64,000 nt of DNA, from NCBI GenBank assembly GCA_900320905.1, contig ONTZ01000024.1, positions 1 through 64,000 of the forward strand. Reading direction: 5' to 3'. The translations under genes and the position numbers were made by a program. Below the pieces are notes generated by a model. That model saw nothing but the letters and a program-made list of their open reading frames with translations. It was not told the DNA's origin and ran no database searches. The DNA comes from an uncultured Prevotella sp. GTDB lineage: Bacteria > Bacteroidota > Bacteroidia > Bacteroidales > Bacteroidaceae. Of the stretch, positions 33,282 through 42,139 are shown one piece after another (the first letter of the stretch is position 1; the number at the start of each line of letters is the position of its first letter).

Positions 33282-35438
33282 TCACTTCGATATAACGGGT
33301 ACTTCCCAACGGAAGACAGCACCATTGCGACGGGCAGGGTCGGCACCAGTGAAGTCCATAGAATAGGGACTGCCCGTGGTGGGACTCTTGCCCACATAGC
33401 GGTGGGTGCGCATTGACATGAGCATGAACTCATGGTCGAGATAGTCCTGCCACATAAAAACCTCTGCCTTTGACTCATCTGTTGTCAGGCGGACATCACC
33501 GGCAAGGCCATAACCTGACACGAAAAGATAACGACCGTCTTCACACTGGAGGATGACTTGTCCCAGACCCTTATCGATGATACGAAAGCGCGTTTGAACG
33601 CTATGGTCGGATGTTTCCGTGTCGTAGAGCAGGCCATGCTCTAAAGCCATAGCAGGTTTGCCTGTAGCCAAATTGATGATGCGAAACGTTTTCCCGTAAG
33701 GGATATTCTGGCTGCGATCGGCCTTTGGCTCTGATACCGTGAAATTATCGAACTCAGCATAACCACCTTTCTGGCCTTTGTGGTTAAAGGCAAAAAGAGC
33801 ATGACGCGATCCCTGAAAACTGATTAACTGATAACTGAGCGGCATCTCACGACCTATCTGTTGATAGTTCGTACCGTCAAGTGAATATTCATAATGAGAT
33901 TGGTCGTTGTCGTAATCTCCGACGCAACGGAGGAATATTCTGGTGGCGGATGGTATCTGTGGGACATCAATGGTATCATTGGTGTACTGTTCGAAGCAAC
34001 GGAGAGTCAGCGCCTTGCCGTCCTTGACGATTCCAATCCATGAGCAAGGCACGTTGATATTGCCAAGACCTGCGACATCACCATCCTTCATGCCTTGAGT
34101 ATATAGTTCGACAGTGGCAATGGAAGTAGGACCGATCACACGCTGCGTCAGAGTATTTCGAGCCCACATCAGTTGTTCGGCTGGCAGAGACTGGATGCGC
34201 AGACGACTATTCTTCAGGCTCCATTTCGAGTCATCGGGATTATGGTTCCACTGCCAGACACGCCCCAGGGTCGTGCCATTGAAGTCGTCACAACGGTTAT
34301 AGGGAGCGTGAGGAGTGGCGATAGGTTGTTGTGGCACAGCAACAGACTCGACTTGGGGTTTGAGCCAGGTGCGGGGAGCGCGACCCAGATTGCCTTCAAG
34401 TCCCAGCATAGGCCAACCGTCTTTCCAAGTAATAGGAGCCAAAGTAACCGTTCGTCCGATAGAATGGAAGTCCATCATGAGCAATGCCCACCATTGGCCA
34501 TTCTGATCCTCCACGATACCGCCCTGATGAATGTTTGTACAGGCAGTGGCATCTTTATCGACAGCGGGAATGCCAAAATGTGTACCGTCTCCACCAATGC
34601 GGTATTTCTCGTCACGAGGTATCTGGGTGATGGGAGCAGCATGGTAGCCGAAGGTCTCATCAGCAGTGATGGTAATCGTCTCGTAAGGTCCCCAGATGCT
34701 CTTAGATCGTGAACAGAGGGTACGACCATTGGGCTTGTAATCGGTAGAGATGAGGTAGTACATGCCACCTATCTTATATATATGGTGACCTTCGCCTACT
34801 GCATTGCCCTCGGGGATGATGGTACGCTCTGTTTCTTCGATAGGGCCGCTCATATCGGGTTTCAACTCCGTACACTTCACTTCTCCGTAGCCATGAATGG
34901 CGTAAATCTTTCCGTCGTCGTCGAAAAGCACGGAGAGATCGTAGATGCGTCCCTGCATGTCGTGGTGTTTCCATGGGCCACGGATGTCCTTTGAGGTATA
35001 GCACTGCAAGCCCTTGCCATTGATATTGGTGAATACATAGAACTGTCCGTTAGCATAACGGATGGCTGGAGCCCATACCCCTTGGCCATAGATTTCCTGA
35101 TGATTCCTCAAGGAGAAGGCATCATCGTCGAAATCGAAACGGTCGAAGCAATACGAGATATTCTCCCAGTTCACCAAGTCCTTCGAATGCAGGATGACCA
35201 GTCCTGGCACGGTATGCATCGTTGTACCAGCCAGATAGTAGTCACCGCCCACACGGATGATATCAGGATCCGAAAACTCATCGTAGAACAACGGATTGGT
35301 ATATGTGCCATTTCCATTGTCTGCCGTCCATGACTGGGCAAAAGAAGAAATCAAAGAAAAGTGAGAAGCGAAAAGAATATTAATCACTATCAACCTTTTT
35401 ATATTTCTAACCTTATTTAATCTAATTATACGGAGCAT
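33282..35438 (-). CDS. Secreted GH43 glycosidase with C-terminal beta-trefoil-like extension
   Basis: This 718-residue secreted protein is the last gene of the arabinan-type operon. The signal core is NILFASHFSLISSFAQ. A five-bladed GH43 propeller (about 45-360) shows the general base in DEFSDPDI, the pKa-tuning Asp in YDLSVLFDDDGK and the acid Glu in GEGHHIYK. A second beta-sandwich (about 390-560, with RIFLRCVGDYDN) resembles the usual GH43 C-terminal domain. A third segment (about 575-718, with RFRIIDKGLGQVILQCEDGRY and YVGKSPTTG) looks like a beta-trefoil binding module. The substrate is probably arabinofuranosyl or xylosyl side chains. The subfamily cannot be fixed by eye. Confidence 0.85.
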   Translation of the reverse strand: MLRIIRLNKVRNIKRLIVINILFASHFSLISSFAQSWTADNGNGTYTNPLFYDEFSDPDIIRVGGDYYLAGTTMHTVPGLVILHSKDLVNWENISYCFDRFDFDDDAFSLRNHQEIYGQGVWAPAIRYANGQFYVFTNINGKGLQCYTSKDIRGPWKHHDMQGRIYDLSVLFDDDGKIYAIHGYGEVKCTELKPDMSGPIEETERTIIPEGNAVGEGHHIYKIGGMYYLISTDYKPNGRTLCSRSKSIWGPYETITITADETFGYHAAPITQIPRDEKYRIGGDGTHFGIPAVDKDATACTNIHQGGIVEDQNGQWWALLMMDFHSIGRTVTLAPITWKDGWPMLGLEGNLGRAPRTWLKPQVESVAVPQQPIATPHAPYNRCDDFNGTTLGRVWQWNHNPDDSKWSLKNSRLRIQSLPAEQLMWARNTLTQRVIGPTSIATVELYTQGMKDGDVAGLGNINVPCSWIGIVKDGKALTLRCFEQYTNDTIDVPQIPSATRIFLRCVGDYDNDQSHYEYSLDGTNYQQIGREMPLSYQLISFQGSRHALFAFNHKGQKGGYAEFDNFTVSEPKADRSQNIPYGKTFRIINLATGKPAMALEHGLLYDTETSDHSVQTRFRIIDKGLGQVILQCEDGRYLFVSGYGLAGDVRLTTDESKAEVFMWQDYLDHEFMLMSMRTHRYVGKSPTTGSPYSMDFTGADPARRNGAVFRWEVPVISK
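35356..35376. repeat. Three 7-bp repeats inside a signal-peptide coding region
   Basis: Plus-strand units GAAAAGT, GAGAAGC and GAAAAGA code on the minus strand for most of ILFASHF in the GH43 signal peptide. They are related to the AAAGTGA heptamers found in porV. Confidence 0.5.
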
Positions 35439-35441
35439 ATC

Positions 35442-35476
35442 TTTTCACTTTCTCACTTTTCTATTACTCATTTGTC
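35442..35476. repeat. Degenerate 7-bp repeats between two GH43 genes
   Basis: Plus-strand units TTTTCAC, TTTCTCA, CTTTTCT, ATTACTC and ATTTGTC: three clear and two weak heptamers. They fill most of the gap between the start of one GH43 gene (35438) and the stop of the one before it (35481). Confidence 0.5.
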
Positions 35477-35480
35477 TGTC

Positions 35481-36548
35481 TTATAATTCTGGCCAGCCGT
35501 CAGCAGTCCAATGGATGGGACGCTGGATAAGCACAGAGGCTCCTTCCTGAGCGGTGCTGTAGCCATGACAGATGAAAATGTCCTGACCATCCAGATGGTA
35601 GGCGGCACAATGACCTGCGGCCTCATATTCTTTCTTGTCGCCTTCAAGGAAGAGATTGCCTCCACCATAGCGCATATCAAAGCCCTTGCTGTCGAGATAT
35701 GGTCCCTCGACAGACCTGCTGCGGCCTACAGCCACGCGATAGTTGCTTTTTGCACCCTGACAGCAGTAGTCCCAAGAGACGAACAGATAATACCAGCCGT
35801 CATGCTTAAAGATAAACGGTGCCTCAATGGCATTCGGACCTGCAAAGTCAGATGTGGGATTCTTGGGCGGATTCGGATTGATGGGTAGTGCTGCCCTGGC
35901 ATCCTGGCTATTCAGATTATAGCGACGGGCTATTGTACGGGGGCGGTTGGATTGCAAATCCGCCTGAACGGAAGAGGCAATATGCATCGTTGTGTCGAGA
36001 CGCACCAGTTGGATTCCGTCCCAGAAAGATCCCCACACCAGCCAGGGCTGGTCATTATCGTCGATGATGAAGTTAGGATCGATGGCGTTCCAGTTGTCAC
36101 GCTTCTCACGAGAGGTCACGATACACCCTTCATCCTCCCACAGGCCAGAGGCTAGGGATCGAGTGGAGAGCAGCCCGATGGCCGAGCCATTACGCCCGAA
36201 GGTGGAACAACTATAGGCGAGCCACCAACGACCATGCCACTGGATGATATCAGGAGCCCACACATGACGGGTAAAGCCAGGCACAGAGTCACGTGTCCAT
36301 TTCGGTATCACCGACATCAAAGGCTCTGGTTTCACCGTCCATGTCTTGCGATCCTGCGAGGTCATCTGCTGGATACCCATGCCTGTGGCAAAGATATAAT
36401 AGGTACTGTCTTCGTAGGCCATCACAGGGTCATGCACCATCGGTGTCTCTGTTGTGAAGGGCACGTGTCTCAGGTGATGCCGTTGCCCTTGCACTGAAAG
36501 AGTGGTGCATAAGGCTAACAGCATCATGGAAATGACTGTTGTCCTCAT
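35481..36548 (-). CDS. Secreted GH43 arabinanase-like enzyme
   Basis: The 355-residue protein (signal MRTTVISMMLLALC...VQGQ) is a single GH43 propeller. Catalytic landmarks: general base in HDPVMAYEDSTYYIFATG (about 39), Asp in NAIDPNFI (about 155), and acid Glu in NAIEAPFIFKHDGWYYLF (about 240). This short form with Q-M-T-S-Q-D and GGGNLFLEG resembles endo- or exo-1,5-alpha-L-arabinanases. It is encoded 4 bp after the large dockerin-tailed GH43 gene. Together they would cut the arabinan backbone, outside the cell or in the periplasm. Confident at family level, less so for endo versus exo action. Confidence 0.85.
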   Translation of the reverse strand: MRTTVISMMLLALCTTLSVQGQRHHLRHVPFTTETPMVHDPVMAYEDSTYYIFATGMGIQQMTSQDRKTWTVKPEPLMSVIPKWTRDSVPGFTRHVWAPDIIQWHGRWWLAYSCSTFGRNGSAIGLLSTRSLASGLWEDEGCIVTSREKRDNWNAIDPNFIIDDNDQPWLVWGSFWDGIQLVRLDTTMHIASSVQADLQSNRPRTIARRYNLNSQDARAALPINPNPPKNPTSDFAGPNAIEAPFIFKHDGWYYLFVSWDYCCQGAKSNYRVAVGRSRSVEGPYLDSKGFDMRYGGGNLFLEGDKKEYEAAGHCAAYHLDGQDIFICHGYSTAQEGASVLIQRPIHWTADGWPEL

Positions 36549-36552
36549 GTTG

Positions 36553-38337
36553 TTAACTGTTGTTGATGATGGTAATAATAGTTATGATATCACTGATATT
36601 TACCTTTCCGTCGTTATTGACGTCGGCCTTTTGATTGTTGCCATTGCCACTTATGACATTCATCACAGCGGTGACGTCAGCAGCATTTATCTTTCCATCG
36701 CCGTTCACGTCGGCTTTTTGATTATCGCCCTCTGTCTGATAGCCCCAAACGGTAACACCAGTTGTGGCAGCAATAGCCGTAAAGGCAGGAGTCTTTGTAT
36801 CGGTAGGTTCCAAGGTCTGTTCAATCATCACACCATGATAGTAGGTATTATTGATCTTGAGTGTGACATAGGATTTGCCTTCTTCGATCTTCCATGTACC
36901 AGTAGCCTCTCCGGCAATGGTACCGTCATTCTTGAGTTCTATGTCAATGGGAGAGGCTGCTTCTTTCTTGGTATGATCCAGTTTGTAATTATGAACCAGC
37001 AACTTGTACTTGCCTGGAATTCTGATGGTGGCTACCTGCTGAGTCGTGGCAATATCGGCACTCTTCACTTCCTCGCCCGTGTATTCAAACGGAGCAACGA
37101 CCAGCCAACCATTCTTGCTTTGGAATACCTGGTGTACACGCACTTGATGACTCTCGCCCCAATTCTGGAAACGGGTATGATAGACCAGATAGGTACGCCC
37201 GTCCTCTGCGGCAATAATGGAATTATGGCCTTGTGAGCGCTCGCCATAGTTGCCTTTGGCCTGATTTCCCCAAGAGGTATAGGCACCGAAGATATTGACA
37301 CCACGGTTACTGTCGTTCTCTTTGGGACCGAAATTCAGAAGATAGGATGAGAAGATGGCGCTATTGTTTGATGATTTAGAGTCGGTGTACGGACCATCTG
37401 GTTTCGTGGAGCGGAACACACGCATCTGGTAGCCACCATTGTTATAGTCGTTGGCATTGCCACCGGCAGCCAGACCGCCGTAGGTGACAAACAGATAATA
37501 ATAGCCGCCAATGTATTCGATATAACTGGCTTCACCCGACACATAAAATCCGCCGGCAATTTTTTTGCCGAAGTAGGGATCGACGGTGACACCATCGCCA
37601 GACCCTGTCAAGGTGTAAGTGACATCATAATCGCGCAAGCCCGTATTCTCGTCGAGTTCAAGCATCCAGATACCACCGCTCCAAGAACCGTATGACATCC
37701 ACAGTTTGCCTTCCTCATCGTAGAACACACACGGGTCGATGCAGTTAGGATAGCGTCTACCCCAGCCATTACCTACCGCATAGCGACCAGGCAACGAAGC
37801 CTGCGTACCAATGGCCTGCTCCAGATCGGTGTCTTTGTAGGCATTGCCAGTATGGAATCCGCTCATCACCACCGGTGCCTGATAGAGATAAGGACCCTCG
37901 ATATTATCTGCTGTCAGCAGGATGATACTCGAATACCAGTTGTCACCATTAATACTCAAGTACATACACCATTTGTTCATGGCCTTGTTCCAGATAACGT
38001 CAGGAGCCCACATGTTGCCATCAACATTATAGTTACTGCTTCCACGCTTAGCCCATGCTATAGCGTTGAAAGTGGATGTTGTGACAGCAGGCGTGGTGAA
38101 GGCAGCACTATTGGCAGCATTGTTGCTGGTCGATGTGGCCCAGGGGGCTGTAAAGGCCGTCCAACTCATCAAGTCGGTGGTCTTAGCCGCAGCACGGTGA
38201 GAACCGAAGATATAATACGTCTGGGACACTGGCTCCCACACGATGCTGGGGTCGTGCACGCTGACACGTTTCAGCGTGTATGCCACAGCACTCATGGGAA
38301 CCAGTGCAGACAGTAGTATATACAAATACTTTCTCAT
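36553..38337 (-). CDS. GH43 endo-arabinanase-like enzyme with dockerin-like tail
   Basis: I start at MRKYLYILLS (38337), since the longer frame needs a TTG; this gives 594 residues. After the signal (ending SAVA) comes a large GH43 domain: base in SVHDPSIVWEP (about 28), NCIDPCVFYDEEG (about 213), and acid Glu in VSGEASYIEYIGGYYYLF (about 275). A beta domain follows at about 400-515 (WLVVAPFEYTGEE), as in the endo-arabinanases I know from Bacteroides (GH43_4 type). The last about 55 residues hold two dockerin-type calcium loops (ADVNGDGKINAADVTAVMNV and ADVNNDGKVNISDIITIITI). Inferred role: first cut in the arabinan backbone at the surface, with the tail possibly docking to an unknown partner. 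Confidence 0.87.
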   Translation of the reverse strand: MRKYLYILLSALVPMSAVAYTLKRVSVHDPSIVWEPVSQTYYIFGSHRAAAKTTDLMSWTAFTAPWATSTSNNAANSAAFTTPAVTTSTFNAIAWAKRGSSNYNVDGNMWAPDVIWNKAMNKWCMYLSINGDNWYSSIILLTADNIEGPYLYQAPVVMSGFHTGNAYKDTDLEQAIGTQASLPGRYAVGNGWGRRYPNCIDPCVFYDEEGKLWMSYGSWSGGIWMLELDENTGLRDYDVTYTLTGSGDGVTVDPYFGKKIAGGFYVSGEASYIEYIGGYYYLFVTYGGLAAGGNANDYNNGGYQMRVFRSTKPDGPYTDSKSSNNSAIFSSYLLNFGPKENDSNRGVNIFGAYTSWGNQAKGNYGERSQGHNSIIAAEDGRTYLVYHTRFQNWGESHQVRVHQVFQSKNGWLVVAPFEYTGEEVKSADIATTQQVATIRIPGKYKLLVHNYKLDHTKKEAASPIDIELKNDGTIAGEATGTWKIEEGKSYVTLKINNTYYHGVMIEQTLEPTDTKTPAFTAIAATTGVTVWGYQTEGDNQKADVNGDGKINAADVTAVMNVISGNGNNQKADVNNDGKVNISDIITIITIINNS

Positions 38338-38343
38338 TATCAA

Positions 38344-40287
38344 TTATTCAAATACCAAGTGTCCACCCTCAACAGTGAAGCGGAAGCGGAAGTTGTTTGC
38401 CTCGATAGGACTGATACCCAGGTAGTCCTGCTTGTAGGTGATACCGTCGTTTCCAAGCACGACGCATTTAACATCAGCAGAATTACCATTGTTGGTTACC
38501 GATACGGTAACGGTAGCACCGTCCATTGCAGAGAGCCATGCATCCCAGTCTCTACCATCTTCCATCACTGGAGTGCAAGAAGCATAACTGTCGCCCCATC
38601 CGTAGTTGTCGGCACGCAGAACCGTATATTCGCTATTGTCCTCGCGTGTAAGGACAACCAGGAAGTTGTTCCAGTTGGTGGCACCATTGGTATAGTTCTT
38701 GAAGCGCGTGCTGTAAGTCTTACCTTCTGGCACCACGATATCGGTAGAGTGTGCAACCCACCAACCGGTAGAGTTATCCTCATTACCAAGAACTTCACTG
38801 AATTCGAGGTGACATTTATCTACCGTATAGTGGAAATAGAAATCGTTAGGATCGGTTACTGTGTTCAAACCAATGTAGTCTTGATGGTAAATGTTGCCAT
38901 CGTTACCAATCATTGTAGACCTTACATCACAAGTTCCGTCACCATTATTGGTTACATATACGGTTACCTTGGCACCATCCATAGCAGCGAGCCATGTAGC
39001 CCAATCGGCCTGACCACCACTTGGTGTGCACCTCGAAGCCAACTCCTCGCCAGCCCAGCCAGTACCCCAGCCCCAGTTGTCGGCGCGCAGGATTCCGTAT
39101 TCGGTAGATCCATCGCCATTCGTCAGGCAAACCACGAAGTTATTCCAGTTTGCTTCACCTGAGGTGTAGTTTGTGAATGTGCTGATAAATGTCTCACCAG
39201 GATTAACCTTAATCTTATCAGAGTGGACAGTCCACCAGCCAGACGAGTTGTCGGTAGCACCCACAGAGATGTACATCTTATCGACCACCTCGAATTCTGC
39301 AGAGCCGATGACGGGGTTGGCAGCCTCGCCCTTGAAGGTCTTGGCGTATGCAGCCACGAGGGTCTTCTTACCGAGATTATTCAAGTCGGGAATCACCTGG
39401 AAGGTCAGATCAGCATAAGGAACAACCTTAGAAACAGCCTGCTCAAACTCGACTGTAGCAGTGACATTAGCGAAAGCCTCTTCCATGGGCACACCTTGCA
39501 GCACCTTCTTGGGCACACCATTGAGTGTCATTGACAGAGGCAGCTTGTCTTCCTTCGAAGTAAAGCCTCCGATAGGCTCAATGGTAGAACCGAGGAAATT
39601 GATGCAAGAGCCCTCGGGTACGAGGAAGCAGCGGATGGTACCATTCGACTCGTCGGCATTGAGATTTGTAAGCGGGGATGTCTGTTTGTAAGTCTTCGTC
39701 ACAGTACCGTTAGTCATGGTCACTTCCAGTCCACCATTTGTACGGTCAACGGTCAGAGTCACTTTACCGCCAAGTTTATCAACGCCAGTGTCAGTGTCAG
39801 TAGCAAACTCTAGTGTACTCGTGGCGAGACTACGGTCGATATAGTCACCCCACTCAGAGTTTCCACTCGGCTGGTAGTCGTAGCGGATAGCGCCATACTC
39901 CTTATAATTTGCAGCACCACGGTCCTCATCATTACAAATGATCATGGCAAAGTTCTTATAAGTGTTTGTGGCAGCAGGATTGATACTCAGATTAAACTGT
40001 GCAACCCACTTCTGTCCCTCAGGAATCTGATAATACTTGGAGAACACAGCCCACCAGCCAGTGCTATAGTCGGTAGCACCAACGGTATAAACGTCCTCTT
40101 GAAGGCCTTCGATCTCCTCTTCTCCATTCTGATTATTTGCCTTTTCCGCAGCAATAGAGTCAGCCCTTGATGAGAGCCAGTCTGGAGAGTCTATGCTATA
40201 CAGGTCGCCGCCTTCACAACTTGTCAGTGTCAGCAAGCCAAGGGCTGCTGCGCAGAAAGCGGTTGCTAATTTATTTAGATGTCTCAT
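38344..40287 (-). CDS. Surface glycan-binding lipoprotein with three copies of a GWW module
   Basis: The 647-residue lipoprotein (lipobox LLTLTSC) is encoded after susD, the SusE-type position. It carries one module three times, starting near residues 69, 342 and 500. Each begins [GN]-[AE]-[TD]-[DN]-x-S-[ST]-G-W-W, followed by a strand with Y-P/G-x and a conserved W-N-N-F or K-N-F segment, then LRADN[WY]GWG (copies 2 and 3) and AMDGA[KT]VTV. Copies 2 and 3 are close; copy 1 is diverged and longer. An Ig-like segment lies at about 235-340. The exposed aromatics suggest stacking on sugars. I do not recognise the module as a named CBM family. Confidence 0.75.
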   Translation of the reverse strand: MRHLNKLATAFCAAALGLLTLTSCEGGDLYSIDSPDWLSSRADSIAAEKANNQNGEEEIEGLQEDVYTVGATDYSTGWWAVFSKYYQIPEGQKWVAQFNLSINPAATNTYKNFAMIICNDEDRGAANYKEYGAIRYDYQPSGNSEWGDYIDRSLATSTLEFATDTDTGVDKLGGKVTLTVDRTNGGLEVTMTNGTVTKTYKQTSPLTNLNADESNGTIRCFLVPEGSCINFLGSTIEPIGGFTSKEDKLPLSMTLNGVPKKVLQGVPMEEAFANVTATVEFEQAVSKVVPYADLTFQVIPDLNNLGKKTLVAAYAKTFKGEAANPVIGSAEFEVVDKMYISVGATDNSSGWWTVHSDKIKVNPGETFISTFTNYTSGEANWNNFVVCLTNGDGSTEYGILRADNWGWGTGWAGEELASRCTPSGGQADWATWLAAMDGAKVTVYVTNNGDGTCDVRSTMIGNDGNIYHQDYIGLNTVTDPNDFYFHYTVDKCHLEFSEVLGNEDNSTGWWVAHSTDIVVPEGKTYSTRFKNYTNGATNWNNFLVVLTREDNSEYTVLRADNYGWGDSYASCTPVMEDGRDWDAWLSAMDGATVTVSVTNNGNSADVKCVVLGNDGITYKQDYLGISPIEANNFRFRFTVEGGHLVFE

Positions 40288-40326
40288 AATCTTTTTCTGT
40301 TTAGTGATTTATATTTCCTATTAATA

Positions 40327-42093
40327 TCACAGATTTACTACAGGATGTATCGTGCCATAAACTTGATCAGCATTGCTGGAACTATTGTTGGCAGAGTTAC
40401 CCACAAGATTGGGGTTGTCGTTAAGAGTGCCCTGATAGATGGGGAAGAACTCGTGACCTTGGATCCAGTTGTCGAAAGAACTCTTGTTGCAAGAATTGTA
40501 GTCAACAGGATCCTTCGGTGTGAAGTTGATGACACCATCAGCATAATTGGCCTTCGTCCAGAAGTTCACTGCTGCATGCTCTTTCAACTGCTGCAGACGA
40601 CCCTGATCGTAGAAGAAGCCCCAGCGGATGAGGTCAAAGCCACGACCGAACTCACAACCAAACTCCTTCGGACGCTCCACATTGGCAATCTGCTCAAACA
40701 GTTTGTCCTTAGAGTCGAAGTCAGAAAGGTTCAGGTTGGCCAGACCAGCACGGTTGCGTACCTGATTGATCCAGTCGATAGCCTGCTGTGTAGGACCACT
40801 CACCTCGTTCTCGCACTCAGCAGCACGAAGCAGCACATCAGAATAACGCATCAGGCGGAGGTTAATACCACAGTGCAGACCTGTGACAACCTTGTCATAA
40901 ATGCCAGTACGGAGGTTGGTGTTCTTTGCCACAGGCAGACCACCATAGTTATTATTGGTAACAACAGGAATGTCCTTGTTAGTCCACTCATCGGTCTGCT
41001 TCACAGTGTATATTCTGTTGCCAAACTCAAAGCCATCCCATTCTGGCTCGTATGTACCGATAGTCCAGTAGAGACGTGGGTCAAGCGTACCGCTGGTAGT
41101 GCGCTCTGCCTTAAAGAGGTTATAGAGCCAGGGAGAAGCAGAAAGGTCAGCCCATCCACCGCAGTCGCCAGGACCAAAGTTACTCTCAATAGCAGAACCC
41201 TGCGTAGCGTTAGGACTGGTGTTTACGGGAGTCCACTCGTCATCAGTACCCTGTGAGCCATAGTCCAGGAACTGCACCTCGAAGAGGCTCTCTTCATTAT
41301 TTTCGTATTTGCTTCCTTCACGGAAGTTATCACCATAATTGGCCATCAGTTTATAAGTACCATACTGACCGCCGATAATGCCTTTCAGCACGGTGAGGGC
41401 CTCGCTATACTTGTGACGCATCATCAGAGCGCGGGCATAGAAGCCGGCAGCAGCACCCTTCGTGGCACGTCCCTGTGCCCACTGACCGCCCTCATCACGC
41501 GACGGCAGAAGATCCATAGCCTCCTTGAAATCAGTTTCTACCAGATCCCACACTTCATCGTATGAACTATTGGGGAGATAAAGACCTGTAAGTGATTCGT
41601 AAACGCTATAATCGGTAATAATCATCGGATTCTGATAATAGCCTGCGAGCATATAATAAGATAGTCCGCGAAGGAAGAGAGCCTGTCCTTTGATACGTCT
41701 GAGAGATTCAGAATAATTATTGTTTTCCTGATTCAGTTGGGATGTAATAAAATTACAAACCTTAATGGTATAATACCAGTCGCGCCAAGGCCACTGACCG
41801 ATTTCATCAGTGAAAGCCACATTAAGATCATCGTATGGCATATACCAAACCTGTGAGGAGTTCCAGACCTCGTCACCACGACATACGTCAAGCATGTAGC
41901 CGACACGGGCAAATGTTCCCTCCATACGAATATGGTTATAACAAGCAATAACGCTTTCTTCCAAGTCTGAGACATCCTGACCGAATATGGATGCTGTCTG
42001 TTGGTTGGGATTTGTCACATCCAACTGGCTGTCGCACGATGTGAGCATACCAAGTCCCAACACAAGTGCTAAAGAAATTTTATTTATTTTCAT
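40327..42093 (-). CDS. susD: SusD/RagB-family lipoprotein of the arabinan-type locus
   Basis: The 588-residue lipoprotein (signal ending GMLTSC) has the SusD fold: RRIKGQALFLRGLSYYMLAGYYQNP (about 125), the middle loop region, and the C-terminal LRLMRYSDVLLRAAECENEV plus ERPKEFGCEFGRGFDLIRWGFF. It follows the partner susC by 46 bp and precedes the GWW-module lipoprotein by 39 bp. Role: capture of arabino-oligosaccharides at the SusC channel; specificity is inferred from the three GH43 genes downstream. Confidence 0.93.
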   Translation of the reverse strand: MKINKISLALVLGLGMLTSCDSQLDVTNPNQQTASIFGQDVSDLEESVIACYNHIRMEGTFARVGYMLDVCRGDEVWNSSQVWYMPYDDLNVAFTDEIGQWPWRDWYYTIKVCNFITSQLNQENNNYSESLRRIKGQALFLRGLSYYMLAGYYQNPMIITDYSVYESLTGLYLPNSSYDEVWDLVETDFKEAMDLLPSRDEGGQWAQGRATKGAAAGFYARALMMRHKYSEALTVLKGIIGGQYGTYKLMANYGDNFREGSKYENNEESLFEVQFLDYGSQGTDDEWTPVNTSPNATQGSAIESNFGPGDCGGWADLSASPWLYNLFKAERTTSGTLDPRLYWTIGTYEPEWDGFEFGNRIYTVKQTDEWTNKDIPVVTNNNYGGLPVAKNTNLRTGIYDKVVTGLHCGINLRLMRYSDVLLRAAECENEVSGPTQQAIDWINQVRNRAGLANLNLSDFDSKDKLFEQIANVERPKEFGCEFGRGFDLIRWGFFYDQGRLQQLKEHAAVNFWTKANYADGVINFTPKDPVDYNSCNKSSFDNWIQGHEFFPIYQGTLNDNPNLVGNSANNSSSNADQVYGTIHPVVNL

Positions 42094-42139
42094 CTTGTAT
42101 TTCTTTTTAACTTTGATACATTTAACCTCTTTACCTTAA

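Noticed and set aside
36502..37236. 244-residue plus-strand frame over the dockerin-tailed GH43 gene
   Set aside because: Antisense to GH43 and dockerin codons; the hydrophobic segments are mirror images of the calcium-loop codons.
40279..41256. 325-residue open frame on the plus strand
   Set aside because: Antisense to an unambiguous SusD gene; no signal peptide or family pattern.
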